NCBI GenBank assembly: GCA_937921035.1
Contig: CALEUL010000021.1
Location: forward strand, 1-64,000
DNA: 64,000 bases
Reading direction: 5' to 3'
Source of the DNA: an uncultured Porphyromonadaceae bacterium
GTDB lineage: Bacteria > Bacteroidota > Bacteroidia > Bacteroidales > Muribaculaceae
A program made the position numbers and the translations under genes. A model generated the notes under the pieces. It had not been told where the DNA came from. It ran no database searches and was given only the letters and a program-made list of their open reading frames with translations. Positions within the stretch are counted from its first letter, which is position 1. The number at the start of each line of letters is the position of its first letter. This document shows positions 16,693 to 25,518 of the stretch, piece by piece.

Positions 16693-19122
16693 ATGCTCAA
16701 CGCCGAATACATCAACAGCCTGCCTGTCGGTGCCGTTGCCGGCGCGGTGAACGAATCGCTGCGCCGCAATCCCCGCCTGGTGCTGACGGCGCCTCCTGGC
16801 TCCGGCAAATCCACGCTTCTGCCACTCACAATCCTGGAAGAACTGCCCGAAGGCAAAATTATAATGCTCGAGCCCCGGCGCGCCGCAGCCCGACAGATTG
16901 CCATGCGCATGGCACACATGCTGGGCGAGAAACCCGGCGAAACCGTAGGCTACCGTATGCGTCTGGAATCGTGCGCAAGTGCCGCCACACGCATTCTTGT
17001 TGTTACCGAAGGTGTTATGGAAAGGATGCTTATAGAGGACTCCACCCTCGAAGGAATAGCGGCGGTAATTTTCGACGAATTCCACGAGCGCAGCCTCACC
17101 GCCGACCTGTCGTTGGCATTGACCCTCGAAGCTCAGAATCTTATCCGTCCCGACCTGCGCATAGTGCTTATGTCGGCCACCATTGACGCCGCCGATCTTT
17201 GTCAGCGCCTCGACGCTCCGTTGATAGAGGCTCACGGGAACATGTTCGACGTAGAAATTTTCCACGGCGAGGATGCCGACCCCGCCAGCAGCGCCGCTGC
17301 GGTAGCTTCCGCCGTCCGTAAGGCATATCGGGAGCAACAGGGCAACATCCTGGCATTTCTGCCCGGCCAAGGCGAGATTGCAGCATGCGCCTCCATGCTC
17401 GACGGAGCACTACCGGGCAGTGTGATACTGCCGCTGTACGGCATGATGCCGGCAGCCGAACAATACCGCACGCTGGAGTATAATCCCGAGGGCGTGCGCA
17501 AGATTGTACTCGCAACCCCCATAGCAGAGACCTCGCTTACTATCGCCGGGATACGCACCGTTGTGGATTCCGGCCTGTGCCGCGCCGTCCGCTACAACCC
17601 GTCCACGGGGCTGAGCCGACTCGAGACCGAGCGTATTTCTATGGATATGGCGCGCCAGCGCACCGGCCGCGCGGGACGTCTGCAGGCCGGTGTCTGCTAC
17701 CGTCTGTGGACACGTGCCACAGAACACAGGATGAAAGAAAACCGCAATCCCGAAATAATGGACGCCGATCTGTGCGGTATGGTTCTCGATATCGCGGCAT
17801 GGGGCGGCGGAGAGCCGTCGGAACTGCCGTGGATAACCCCTCCGCCTCCGGGACATGTCGCCGAGGCGCGCCGCCTGCTCATTCTCCTCGGCGCTATCGG
17901 TGCCGACGGCGCAATCACCCCCAAAGGACGCCGCATGGCCTCTCTGCCCTGCCATCCGCGAATAGCGAATATGCTTGTTACGGCAACCGACAACCGCATG
18001 CGCGCCCTCGCCGCCGACATTGCCGCGTTGCTCGAGGAAAAGGACCCGGTGAACGACGACAACGATGCCGACATCAATACCCGCATAGCGATACTGCGGC
18101 GGCAGCGAAGTCGCCCGAACGGCGCCGACTGGAAAAGGATTGCGCGCGTTGCCGAACAATACCGCCGGCTTGTGCGCTGCCCCGAGGACAATACCCCCGC
18201 CGACATTGCCGACACCGGCATGCTGATAGCCTTGGCATACCCCGAAAGGGTTGCCATGTCCGGCAAAGACGGCACATACCGTCTGCCCGGCGGCGAGACA
18301 GTACGTCTGAACGAAGCCGACAACCTCTACGGCTGCGAATTTCTTGCCGTGGCATCGATGGGGCGCCGGATTTTCTTAGCCTCGCCCGTAACACGGGACA
18401 CGCTCATAAAAATGGCCGTTCCGCATCAGAACGTATCGTGGAACAGCCGGGAGAAAAAGATAGTGGCCCGTAACGAGCTCCGCCTTGGCGTGCTCGTGAT
18501 AGATTCGCGGCCCATCGACAATCCCGACCGCGACGAAATTACCGCCGCAATATGCCGTGCCGCCGTCAAGGAAGGGCTGAGCATGTTCGATTTCAGCGAT
18601 GATGTCGGCCGTCTGCAACAGCGCGTCGCCACGGTTGCAGAATGGCACCCGGAACTAACATTGCCCGATGTATCGGCCGATGCTCTTCTTTCCACAGCTC
18701 CTGAGTGGCTGCCTATGTACATAAACCGCGCCACATCGGCACAGGAACTGCGTAAAATCGATCTTTGTCAGGTAATAGAAGGCATTGTAGGATATGAACT
18801 TATGCAGGAGGTGAACCGCCTTGCCCCGACACACGTCAAACTGCCGTGCGGGCGCAGCGTGCGCATCGATTACCGCGCCGGCAGCACGGCGCCCGTTGTA
18901 AGCGCACGGCTGCAGGACTGCTTCGGGCTTACAGACACCCCCATGCTCGACGGCGGCTGTCGTCGCGTACTGATGGAGCTGCTTTCGCCGGGATTCAAGC
19001 CCGTACAGCTAACACAGGACCTGCATGGATTCTGGACCGGAACATACTTTGAAGTGCGCAAGGAACTGCGCCGCCGCTACCCTAAGCACCGTTGGCCAGA
19101 CGACCCTCTGACAGGCGTTTAA
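16693..19122 (+). CDS. hrpB: DEAH-type ATP-dependent helicase, HrpB family
   Basis: HrpB is a DExH-box RNA helicase-like protein whose physiological job is poorly defined. The 809 residues contain motif I TAPPGSGKST (from about residue 32), Ia LEPRRAAARQIAMRM, motif II FDEFHERS (about 128-135, DEFH instead of DEAH), motif III MSATID, motif V PIAETSLTIAGIRTVVDSG and motif VI QRTGRAGRLQAGVCYRLWT. The HrpB C-terminal domain follows and ends with PKHRWPDDPLTGV, a typical HrpB tail (the PKH.WPDDP box). It is the last gene of the run that begins with rel. A 192-base gap with a palindrome follows. Confidence 0.93.
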   Translation: MLNAEYINSLPVGAVAGAVNESLRRNPRLVLTAPPGSGKSTLLPLTILEELPEGKIIMLEPRRAAARQIAMRMAHMLGEKPGETVGYRMRLESCASAATRILVVTEGVMERMLIEDSTLEGIAAVIFDEFHERSLTADLSLALTLEAQNLIRPDLRIVLMSATIDAADLCQRLDAPLIEAHGNMFDVEIFHGEDADPASSAAAVASAVRKAYREQQGNILAFLPGQGEIAACASMLDGALPGSVILPLYGMMPAAEQYRTLEYNPEGVRKIVLATPIAETSLTIAGIRTVVDSGLCRAVRYNPSTGLSRLETERISMDMARQRTGRAGRLQAGVCYRLWTRATEHRMKENRNPEIMDADLCGMVLDIAAWGGGEPSELPWITPPPPGHVAEARRLLILLGAIGADGAITPKGRRMASLPCHPRIANMLVTATDNRMRALAADIAALLEEKDPVNDDNDADINTRIAILRRQRSRPNGADWKRIARVAEQYRRLVRCPEDNTPADIADTGMLIALAYPERVAMSGKDGTYRLPGGETVRLNEADNLYGCEFLAVASMGRRIFLASPVTRDTLIKMAVPHQNVSWNSREKKIVARNELRLGVLVIDSRPIDNPDRDEITAAICRAAVKEGLSMFDFSDDVGRLQQRVATVAEWHPELTLPDVSADALLSTAPEWLPMYINRATSAQELRKIDLCQVIEGIVGYELMQEVNRLAPTHVKLPCGRSVRIDYRAGSTAPVVSARLQDCFGLTDTPMLDGGCRRVLMELLSPGFKPVQLTQDLHGFWTGTYFEVRKELRRRYPKHRWPDDPLTGV

Positions 19123-19129
19123 AACCGAC

Positions 19130-19151
19130 GGTGTTTGCAATTGTAAACACC
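19130..19151. repeat. Imperfect 22-bp palindrome between hrpB and rsmH
   Basis: The arms GGTGTTT and AAACACC flank a centre containing CAATTG, so 20 of 22 positions are self-complementary. It starts 7 bases after the hrpB stop. No T-run follows, so it is a poor intrinsic terminator. It could be a protein-binding site or a weak transcript-end hairpin. Confidence 0.6.
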
Positions 19152-19212
19152 ACCTGTACACCTTTCAACATATCACGGAGGGGTGTTGATAACTTTTTGA
19201 ATATTGCGGGAA

Positions 19213-19261
19213 TAATTTTGAGTTTTAATATGTAAACTTCCGCAAAAAAACAGTAATTTTG
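19213..19261 (+). promoter_or_regulatory. Candidate promoter(s) for the division/cell-wall cluster
   Basis: Two perfect -7 elements, TAATTTTG at 19213-19220 and TAATTTTG at 19254-19261, lie before rsmH. The second has only a poor -33 match (TATG at 19229-19232, 21-base spacer) and the first none at good spacing. One of them probably drives the cluster, but which is uncertain. Confidence 0.5.
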
Positions 19262-19314
19262 GAGCCGGAAACCGCGGTATCTTCCGATATCGCAGGATGT
19301 TCTTGTAACCGGCT

Positions 19315-20226
19315 ATGGCAGAAGAAGTTTACCACATACCCGCCCTTCTGGGGCCAACTATCGAGAACCTCGATATCAAAGAAAACAGCATATACATCGA
19401 CGCCACCCTTGGTGGCGCCGGCCACACCAGAGCCATACTTGCCAGCCTCGGCGAGAATGGCCGGCTGTATTCCTTCGACCAGGATATCGAAGCCATTGAG
19501 CGCGCTCCCGAAGATGCACGCCTCACTACCGTACATTCCAATTTCAAATATATCAGCAACTTTGCCGACTACTACGATATCCTTGGCAAAGTTGACGGCA
19601 TTCTTGCCGACCTCGGTGTTTCGTTCCATCACTTCGACGATGCCGCACGCGGCTTCAGTTTCCGCGCCGACGGACCACTGGACATGCGCATGAACACCTC
19701 TGCAGGAACGACAGCGGCGCAGCTTATCGCCGACATAGACGAAAGCACGCTCAGCACCTATCTGCTCGCCTACGGCGAACTGAAGCAAAGCCGCCGCATT
19801 GCCCGCAGAATCGTTGAAGAACGCGGCAAAGCACCCATCGACACCACCTCGCGCCTTGTAGAGGTAGTAAAACCCGTTATCAGCCCCGCACACGAGAAAA
19901 AAGAACTCGCACAGCTGTTTCAGGCATTGCGCATTGTAGTGAACCACGAGATGGACGCCCTTGAGAAGCTCCTCAGAAGTTCGGTAGAGGTTCTCCGCCC
20001 CGGTGGCCGTCTTGCCATACTCACATACCACTCGCTGGAAGACCGCCTCGTAAAGAATTTCATGCGCACGGGCAACCTCGGAGGCGAAGAAGAAAAAGAC
20101 ATATTCGGCCGCAGCAGTTCGCCACTCAAACCGCTCTCCAACAAGCCCGTCGTTCCGGACGCCGCCGAAATAGAAGCCAATCCCCGCAGCCGCAGCGCAA
20201 AACTGCGTGTTGCCGAAAAAATTTGA
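19315..20226 (+). CDS. rsmH: 16S rRNA (cytosine-1402 N4)-methyltransferase RsmH
   Basis: RsmH (MraW) methylates N4 of C1402 in the 16S P-site. The 303 residues begin VYHIPALLGPTIENL, with the SAM-binding motif YIDATLGGAGHTRAIL, the region GILADLGVSFHHFDDAARGF, the substrate loop FRADGPLDMRMNTSAGTTAA and the C-terminal ILTYHSLEDRLVKNFM. It opens the division/wall cluster. In many bacteria, including Bacteroides, mraZ precedes it; here the gene upstream is hrpB. ftsL follows after 4 bases. Confidence 0.97.
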   Translation: MAEEVYHIPALLGPTIENLDIKENSIYIDATLGGAGHTRAILASLGENGRLYSFDQDIEAIERAPEDARLTTVHSNFKYISNFADYYDILGKVDGILADLGVSFHHFDDAARGFSFRADGPLDMRMNTSAGTTAAQLIADIDESTLSTYLLAYGELKQSRRIARRIVEERGKAPIDTTSRLVEVVKPVISPAHEKKELAQLFQALRIVVNHEMDALEKLLRSSVEVLRPGGRLAILTYHSLEDRLVKNFMRTGNLGGEEEKDIFGRSSSPLKPLSNKPVVPDAAEIEANPRSRSAKLRVAEKI

Positions 20227-20230
20227 CACG

Positions 20231-20584
20231 ATGAAGTTCCGCATCGCCTCAGCACTGAAAAAAGTTTTCGACGTCTCCAGGATAATAATCCAGGGCGACG
20301 GTGTGAGCAGCCGCTTTTTCAAGAAACATTTCTTTGTAACCAGCCTCGTTATCATAGGTTGCGTACTCATGATAGCCATGCGCTTCCAGTGTCTTGTGAG
20401 CGACAACAAAATAGACTCGCTAAAGCGCCAGATAAACGTTATGGAAACCGAAAAGCAGAAAGAACGCTCGCGGTACATGACCCTTACGCGCGAATCCACA
20501 ATGATGCAGATGGTAGACTCGCTGAAACTCGGCCTTGAGATTCCCGACGAGCATCCACGTATAATCACTCTGACAGAAGAATAA
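20231..20584 (+). CDS. ftsL: FtsL-like division protein
   Basis: FtsL is a short bitopic protein that, with FtsB and FtsQ, activates the septal synthase FtsWI. The 117-residue product has a ~40-residue basic cytoplasmic start, one TM segment (FFVTSLVIIGCVLMIAMRF) and a periplasmic coiled coil with heptad-like leucines (IDSLKRQINVMETEKQKERS). The sequence is weakly conserved; the call rests on topology, size and position between rsmH and ftsI. The start is the ATG at 20231, just after the rsmH stop. Confidence 0.85.
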   Translation: MKFRIASALKKVFDVSRIIIQGDGVSSRFFKKHFFVTSLVIIGCVLMIAMRFQCLVSDNKIDSLKRQINVMETEKQKERSRYMTLTRESTMMQMVDSLKLGLEIPDEHPRIITLTEE

Positions 20585-20585
20585 T

Positions 20586-22760
20586 ATGCCGACAAAGAAA
20601 TCCTCTCGCCACAACGAACAGAACATCGTTACCAGCCACGCCTTTGTGGTCGGCCGCTTCGGTATTATTTTCCTGATTTCAACTATAATCGCAATTGCAA
20701 TCGCCTCCAAGCTGTTCAGCACAACAGTGCTGCACCGCGATGCCTGGGTGGCGATGGGCGACAGAAGCCTTGCCGACACCGGCGTGGTGGAACCCTTCCG
20801 CGGAGAGATACTTGCGTCCGACGGCAGCATCCTCGCAACAAACCTGTACTACTTCAACGTAATGATGGACCTGCGCGCCGACGGCTTCAAGATTATCGAG
20901 TTCAGCGAGGCAATACCTGAGCTGGCCGATTCGCTGGCCGCATGTTTCCCCAAGCGTACAAAGGAGGAATGGCTGGAGAAAATACAGAAACAGATGGACA
21001 GGCCAAAAAGCAAACGCACCCGCAACTTCGTTATATGCAAGGCCGTGCCTCAGAAAACTGTGGACCGCATAAAAAAATTCCCGTTTTTCCGCGATTTCAG
21101 AAAATCGAACCAGACCGGCCTTAAAATAGAGCCGGTGATGAAACGCGCCTATCCATTCGGCGAAATGGCACGTCTTAGCATCGGCCGCGTCGGCCAGACC
21201 GCCATAGACCCTACCGTACACGGACGCTCGGGCCTCGAATGCGCATTGGATTCGCTGCTGTACGGCACACCCGGCATAACACACCGCCGTCTGTCCAACC
21301 GAGGCACCAAGAATTATGTTGCAGTACCCGCCGTAGACGGCTACAACGTGTACACCACCATCGACATCACCATGCAGGACATCCTTGAGAACGAACTCGG
21401 CCAGATGCTGCTGAACGCCCAGGCCGAATGGGGCACCGCGATGCTGATGGAAGTCGCCACCGGCGACATAAAGGCAATATCCAACCTGGAATTGGACAAA
21501 AAATCCGCCACTCCCCGATATATCGAGGCTCTCAACCGATGCGTCCAGGCATACGAACCGGGCTCGGTAATGAAAGTGATAACTATGGCCGTCGCCCTCG
21601 AGAAAGGTTTCGCCAAACCCGTTACGCGCACATTCTCCATAGGCCGACACGCCACAATATGCGGCCGCGGACTGTCGGACACGCACTCGCCGGCGGTACT
21701 GCCTATCGACCGCTTTATCGAGTACTCGTCGAACATCGGCATGGCAAAGATGACCGTCCCCTACTACGAGCACAACCCCAGGCAGTTCCGCAAGGACCTT
21801 GAGGAGATGGGCTTCTTCGACCGCTTCAACACCGGTATCGCTACCGAAAGGCGCCCGATGTTCATTTCCAATCCCTCCAAGCTCGACCTCTCGCGCATGT
21901 GTTTCGGCTACTCTACCATGATACCGCCGCTGTACACCTGCGCCTTCTATAACGCCATTGCCAACGACGGCAAGTTTGTGCGCCCGCGCCTTGTAAAAGG
22001 CCTGCGCACACCCGAAGGAGTAGACTCCATAATTCCCGTAAGCTACGTCCGCGAGCAGATGATGTCTGCCGAAAACGCCGCCACTCTTCGCAGGATGATG
22101 CGCGGCGTGGTATGGGGCGAAGGCGGTACGGCCAAGGTGCTTAAAAACGACCTTGTGGAGATTGCCGGCAAGACGGGCACATGCAAAATCGCTTTGGAGG
22201 ACACCCGCCCGAGGGTCGACGCCAACGGTGACTCAATAAAACTGCCTCCGTTCCGCGGCGGATACAAGGAAGGACACTACCGCGTGGCGTTCTGCGGTTT
22301 CTTCCCCTTCGAGAATCCAAAATACACGTGCATAGTGGTTATCAACGACCCCAAGCCGCCGTTCCGCGGCCCGGCCGTATCGTCGGGCATGGTGCTGAAG
22401 AACGTGGCGCTGAAACTGTACGCCCGCAGCATGCTAAACGACAATCCCGAATTCCGGAAGCAGCCCAATCCGGCCTCGTCGGCCACCCTGTACTCCTCGT
22501 TCAACGACGACCGGAACCGCAAAGTTCTCTCCGACCTTAAGATAGAACATCCGCACGCCATACGCCGCCCAGCCAAGTGGGTGGAAGGCCAGGTTCCGGA
22601 TGTAAAGGGCGTTAGTATCCGCGAGGCACTCACACGCCTGGAAGCCGCAGGCTATCCCGTAGACTTCAGCGGCGTGGGATATGTATACGCACAGCAACCC
22701 GAAGCTGGTACCGTTGCCAAGCCGGGAACAACAGTGAAACTTAATCTGCGATATGACTGA
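20586..22760 (+). CDS. ftsI: Septal peptidoglycan transpeptidase FtsI (PBP3) with PASTA domain
   Basis: FtsI cross-links septal peptidoglycan and is a target of beta-lactams. The 724 residues contain one N-terminal TM segment (FGIIFLISTIIAIAIASKLF) and a pedestal domain (VEPFRGEILASDGSILATNL). The transpeptidase domain has the SxxK motif in YEPGSVMKVITMAVALEKG (near residue 325), SxN in YSSNIGMAK and KTG in IAGKTGTCK (near 528). A single C-terminal PASTA-like domain spans about 660-724 (VPDVKGVSIREALTRLEAAG). The end overlaps murE by 8 bases. Domain order and neighbours fit Bacteroidetes FtsI. Confidence 0.95.
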   Translation: MPTKKSSRHNEQNIVTSHAFVVGRFGIIFLISTIIAIAIASKLFSTTVLHRDAWVAMGDRSLADTGVVEPFRGEILASDGSILATNLYYFNVMMDLRADGFKIIEFSEAIPELADSLAACFPKRTKEEWLEKIQKQMDRPKSKRTRNFVICKAVPQKTVDRIKKFPFFRDFRKSNQTGLKIEPVMKRAYPFGEMARLSIGRVGQTAIDPTVHGRSGLECALDSLLYGTPGITHRRLSNRGTKNYVAVPAVDGYNVYTTIDITMQDILENELGQMLLNAQAEWGTAMLMEVATGDIKAISNLELDKKSATPRYIEALNRCVQAYEPGSVMKVITMAVALEKGFAKPVTRTFSIGRHATICGRGLSDTHSPAVLPIDRFIEYSSNIGMAKMTVPYYEHNPRQFRKDLEEMGFFDRFNTGIATERRPMFISNPSKLDLSRMCFGYSTMIPPLYTCAFYNAIANDGKFVRPRLVKGLRTPEGVDSIIPVSYVREQMMSAENAATLRRMMRGVVWGEGGTAKVLKNDLVEIAGKTGTCKIALEDTRPRVDANGDSIKLPPFRGGYKEGHYRVAFCGFFPFENPKYTCIVVINDPKPPFRGPAVSSGMVLKNVALKLYARSMLNDNPEFRKQPNPASSATLYSSFNDDRNRKVLSDLKIEHPHAIRRPAKWVEGQVPDVKGVSIREALTRLEAAGYPVDFSGVGYVYAQQPEAGTVAKPGTTVKLNLRYD

Positions 22761-24249
22761 TAACAAAAACATAGAACGCATCTGCCCCTTAGAGGCCCTT
22801 ATCGACGCACTGGTATCGCCTGAAGTGTCGGGAGCCACTACAGAGGCACAGATAACGGCCGTTACCGCCGACTCGCGCGAAGTAATACCCGGCGCCATGT
22901 TCGTGGCCGTGCGCGGCGTGGCTGTGGACGGCCACCGCTTCATAGCCGCCGCAATAGAAGGCGGCGCCCGCGCCATCGTTGCCGAAGAAATCCCCTCCGG
23001 CGACCTGCCGCAGGGCGTTACATTTATCCGCATGCCCGACACGCGCGACGCACTCGGACGACTGGCATCACGCTTCTACGGCGACCCGTCCGACGAGCTC
23101 ACCCTCGTAGGCGTTACCGGCACAAACGGCAAAACCACCATCGCCACCCTGCTCTACGAAGTGGCTCGTATCTTCGGCGAGAAGGCAGGTCTGCTCTCCA
23201 CCGTAGCCAACATAGTGGATACCGAAGCCGTTCCGGCCGACCATACCACGCCCGACCCGGTAAGCCTCAACCGTCTGCTGCGCCGCATGGTGGACGCCGG
23301 ATGCACCTTCGCAGCTATGGAAGTGAGCAGCCATGCCGCCGACCAGCACCGCATCGCCGGTCTGACATTCGCCGGAGGCATATTCACCAACCTCACACGC
23401 GACCACCTCGACTATCACAAGACTTTCGACGCATACCTCAAGGCAAAGAAATCTTTCTTCGACGGCCTGAGTGCCGACGCATTCGCACTCACCAACGCCG
23501 ACGACCGCAACGGCGCCGTAATGCTGCAGAACACCGCCGCCATCAGGCGCGACTACTCCACCCGCGGCCTCGCCGACTTCCGCGTACGCGTTGTTGAAGA
23601 GCGCTTAGACGGCATGCTACTCGATTTCGACGGCGACGAAGTGGAAACCATGTTCGTAGGGCGCTTCAACGCATCCAACCTCGCCGCCGTGTACGGCGCC
23701 TCGCTTCTGCTTGGACGCGACCGCAGCGACGTGCTCGTAGCCATGAGCAAACTGCGCCCTGTGGCCGGCCGTTTCCAGCCGTTCCGCTCCGCCGACGGCG
23801 TAACTGCCATAGTGGACTACGCCCACACCCCCGACGCCCTCGTAAATGTGCTGGACACCCTTGCCGAAGTTGCTTCGGACGGCAGAATCATAACAGTATG
23901 CGGCGCCGGCGGCAACCGCGACAAAGGCAAGCGCCCCCTGATGGCCAAAGCCGCCGCCGACCGCTCCGATATTCTCATTCTCACCTCCGACAACCCGCGC
24001 CACGAAGATCCACAGCAGATCATCGAGGATATGACCGCCGGCCTCGACGACTACGGCCGCGAGAAAACCCTTACAATCGTCGACCGTCGCGAAGCCATCG
24101 AAAAAGCCGCCGCACTGGCGCATCCCGGCGATATCATCCTGATTGCCGGCAAAGGCCACGAAACAACTCAGGTTATAGGAGACAAAGAACTGCACTTCGA
24201 CGACAGGCAGGAAATATGCCGCGCCCTGGGCGTGAAATACGAATTATAA
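22753..24249 (+). CDS. murE: UDP-MurNAc-L-Ala-D-Glu:meso-DAP ligase MurE
   Basis: MurE adds the third residue to the peptidoglycan stem peptide in the cytoplasm. The 498 residues show the Mur-ligase ATP loop GVTGTNGKTTIATLLYE (near residue 122), the substrate region ADHTTPDPVSLNRLL, EVSSHAADQHRI, and VDYAHTPDALVNVL. The motif TSDNPRHEDP (DNPR near residue 412) is the signature for meso-diaminopimelate rather than lysine, so the wall should be of the DAP type. It overlaps ftsI and precedes mraY by 12 bases. Confidence 0.97.
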   Translation: MTDNKNIERICPLEALIDALVSPEVSGATTEAQITAVTADSREVIPGAMFVAVRGVAVDGHRFIAAAIEGGARAIVAEEIPSGDLPQGVTFIRMPDTRDALGRLASRFYGDPSDELTLVGVTGTNGKTTIATLLYEVARIFGEKAGLLSTVANIVDTEAVPADHTTPDPVSLNRLLRRMVDAGCTFAAMEVSSHAADQHRIAGLTFAGGIFTNLTRDHLDYHKTFDAYLKAKKSFFDGLSADAFALTNADDRNGAVMLQNTAAIRRDYSTRGLADFRVRVVEERLDGMLLDFDGDEVETMFVGRFNASNLAAVYGASLLLGRDRSDVLVAMSKLRPVAGRFQPFRSADGVTAIVDYAHTPDALVNVLDTLAEVASDGRIITVCGAGGNRDKGKRPLMAKAAADRSDILILTSDNPRHEDPQQIIEDMTAGLDDYGREKTLTIVDRREAIEKAAALAHPGDIILIAGKGHETTQVIGDKELHFDDRQEICRALGVKYEL

Positions 24250-24261
24250 TTCCGCAGAGCA

Positions 24262-25512
24262 ATGCTTTATACACTTTTTACCTATCTACAGTCCACCGGC
24301 ATCCCGGGAGCACGCCTGATGACATACATCACATTCCGCTCCGGCGTCGCCTTTGTACTGGCGCTGCTTATCGCAATTTTTGTGGGCCGCACCATTATCG
24401 ATCGCCTGCAGAAAATGCAGGTAGGCGAAATAATACGCGATCTCGACCTTGAAGGCCAGCTCAAGAAAACCGGCACACCCACTATGGGCGGCATCATAAT
24501 CATAATCTCCATATTAGTGCCGTGCCTGCTCATCGGCAACCTCTCCAACATTTTCATGCTGCTGATGCTCCTTTCCACTGTGTGGCTGGGGCTTATGGGT
24601 TTTCTCGACGATTACCTGAAAATACGCCGGCACAACAAAGACGGCATGAAAGGCAAATACAAAATCATCGGCCAGGTTAGCCTCGGCCTCATTGTAGCCA
24701 TCGTCATGTACGTAAGTCCCGGCATAACGATGGTGAACAACATCGAGGTTATCGATTCCGAGACCAACCGCGTGGAAGAAGTGATTTACGAGAAAGACGC
24801 CAACAAGAATCCGCAGACCACCATACCGTTTGTAAAAAACAACAACTTCAATTACGAGTGGCTCACCTCGTGGATGGGCAGCCACGCCTACACCGCCGGC
24901 TGGATAATTTTCGGCCTTATCATAATATTTGTGGTAACAGCCACCTCCAACGGCGCCAACCTCAACGACGGTCTTGACGGCATGTGCGCCGGCCTGTCGG
25001 CCATAGCGGGCAGCGCCCTCGCCGTAATGGCATACCTCGGGGGCAACATCATCTACTCCTCGTACCTTAATATAATGTATGTACCAGGCAGCGCCGAACT
25101 TGTTGTCTACATGGCGGCATTCATCGGCGCCCTTGTAGGCTTCCTGTGGTACAATGCCTCGCCGGCTCAGGTGTTCATGGGCGATACCGGAAGCCTGATG
25201 CTTGGCGGCGTCCTTGCCGTATTCGCAATCCTTATCCACAAGGAACTGCTGCTGCCTATACTGTGCGCGCTGTTCTACATCGAAGACCTGTCGGTGATAC
25301 TGCAGGTGTGGTATTTCAAGAAAACCGGAGGACGGCGCATATTCAAGATGACACCTCTGCACCACCACTTCCAGAAAGACGCCAACTGCGGCATCGACGC
25401 CCTTATACAGCGTCCTCTGCGTGCCATCGCCGAACAGAAAATTGTAACCCGCTTCTGGATTATCGGCATTATCCTTGCAGTGGTTACATTTGTTACGCTT
25501 AAAATTCGATAA
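24262..25512 (+). CDS. mraY: Phospho-MurNAc-pentapeptide transferase MraY
   Basis: MraY joins UDP-MurNAc-pentapeptide to undecaprenyl phosphate, making lipid I. The 416-residue membrane protein has about ten TM segments. Family signatures are KKTGTPTMGGIII, GFLDDYLKI (catalytic Asp pair), NLNDGLDGM, MGDTGSLMLGG and MTPLHHHFQ. Compared with E. coli MraY it has an extra extracytoplasmic stretch of some 50 residues after the fourth TM region (IDSETNRVEEVIYEKDANKN), as seen in Bacteroidetes MraY. It sits between murE and murD with short gaps. Confidence 0.97.
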   Translation: MLYTLFTYLQSTGIPGARLMTYITFRSGVAFVLALLIAIFVGRTIIDRLQKMQVGEIIRDLDLEGQLKKTGTPTMGGIIIIISILVPCLLIGNLSNIFMLLMLLSTVWLGLMGFLDDYLKIRRHNKDGMKGKYKIIGQVSLGLIVAIVMYVSPGITMVNNIEVIDSETNRVEEVIYEKDANKNPQTTIPFVKNNNFNYEWLTSWMGSHAYTAGWIIFGLIIIFVVTATSNGANLNDGLDGMCAGLSAIAGSALAVMAYLGGNIIYSSYLNIMYVPGSAELVVYMAAFIGALVGFLWYNASPAQVFMGDTGSLMLGGVLAVFAILIHKELLLPILCALFYIEDLSVILQVWYFKKTGGRRIFKMTPLHHHFQKDANCGIDALIQRPLRAIAEQKIVTRFWIIGIILAVVTFVTLKIR

Positions 25513-25518
25513 ACATAT

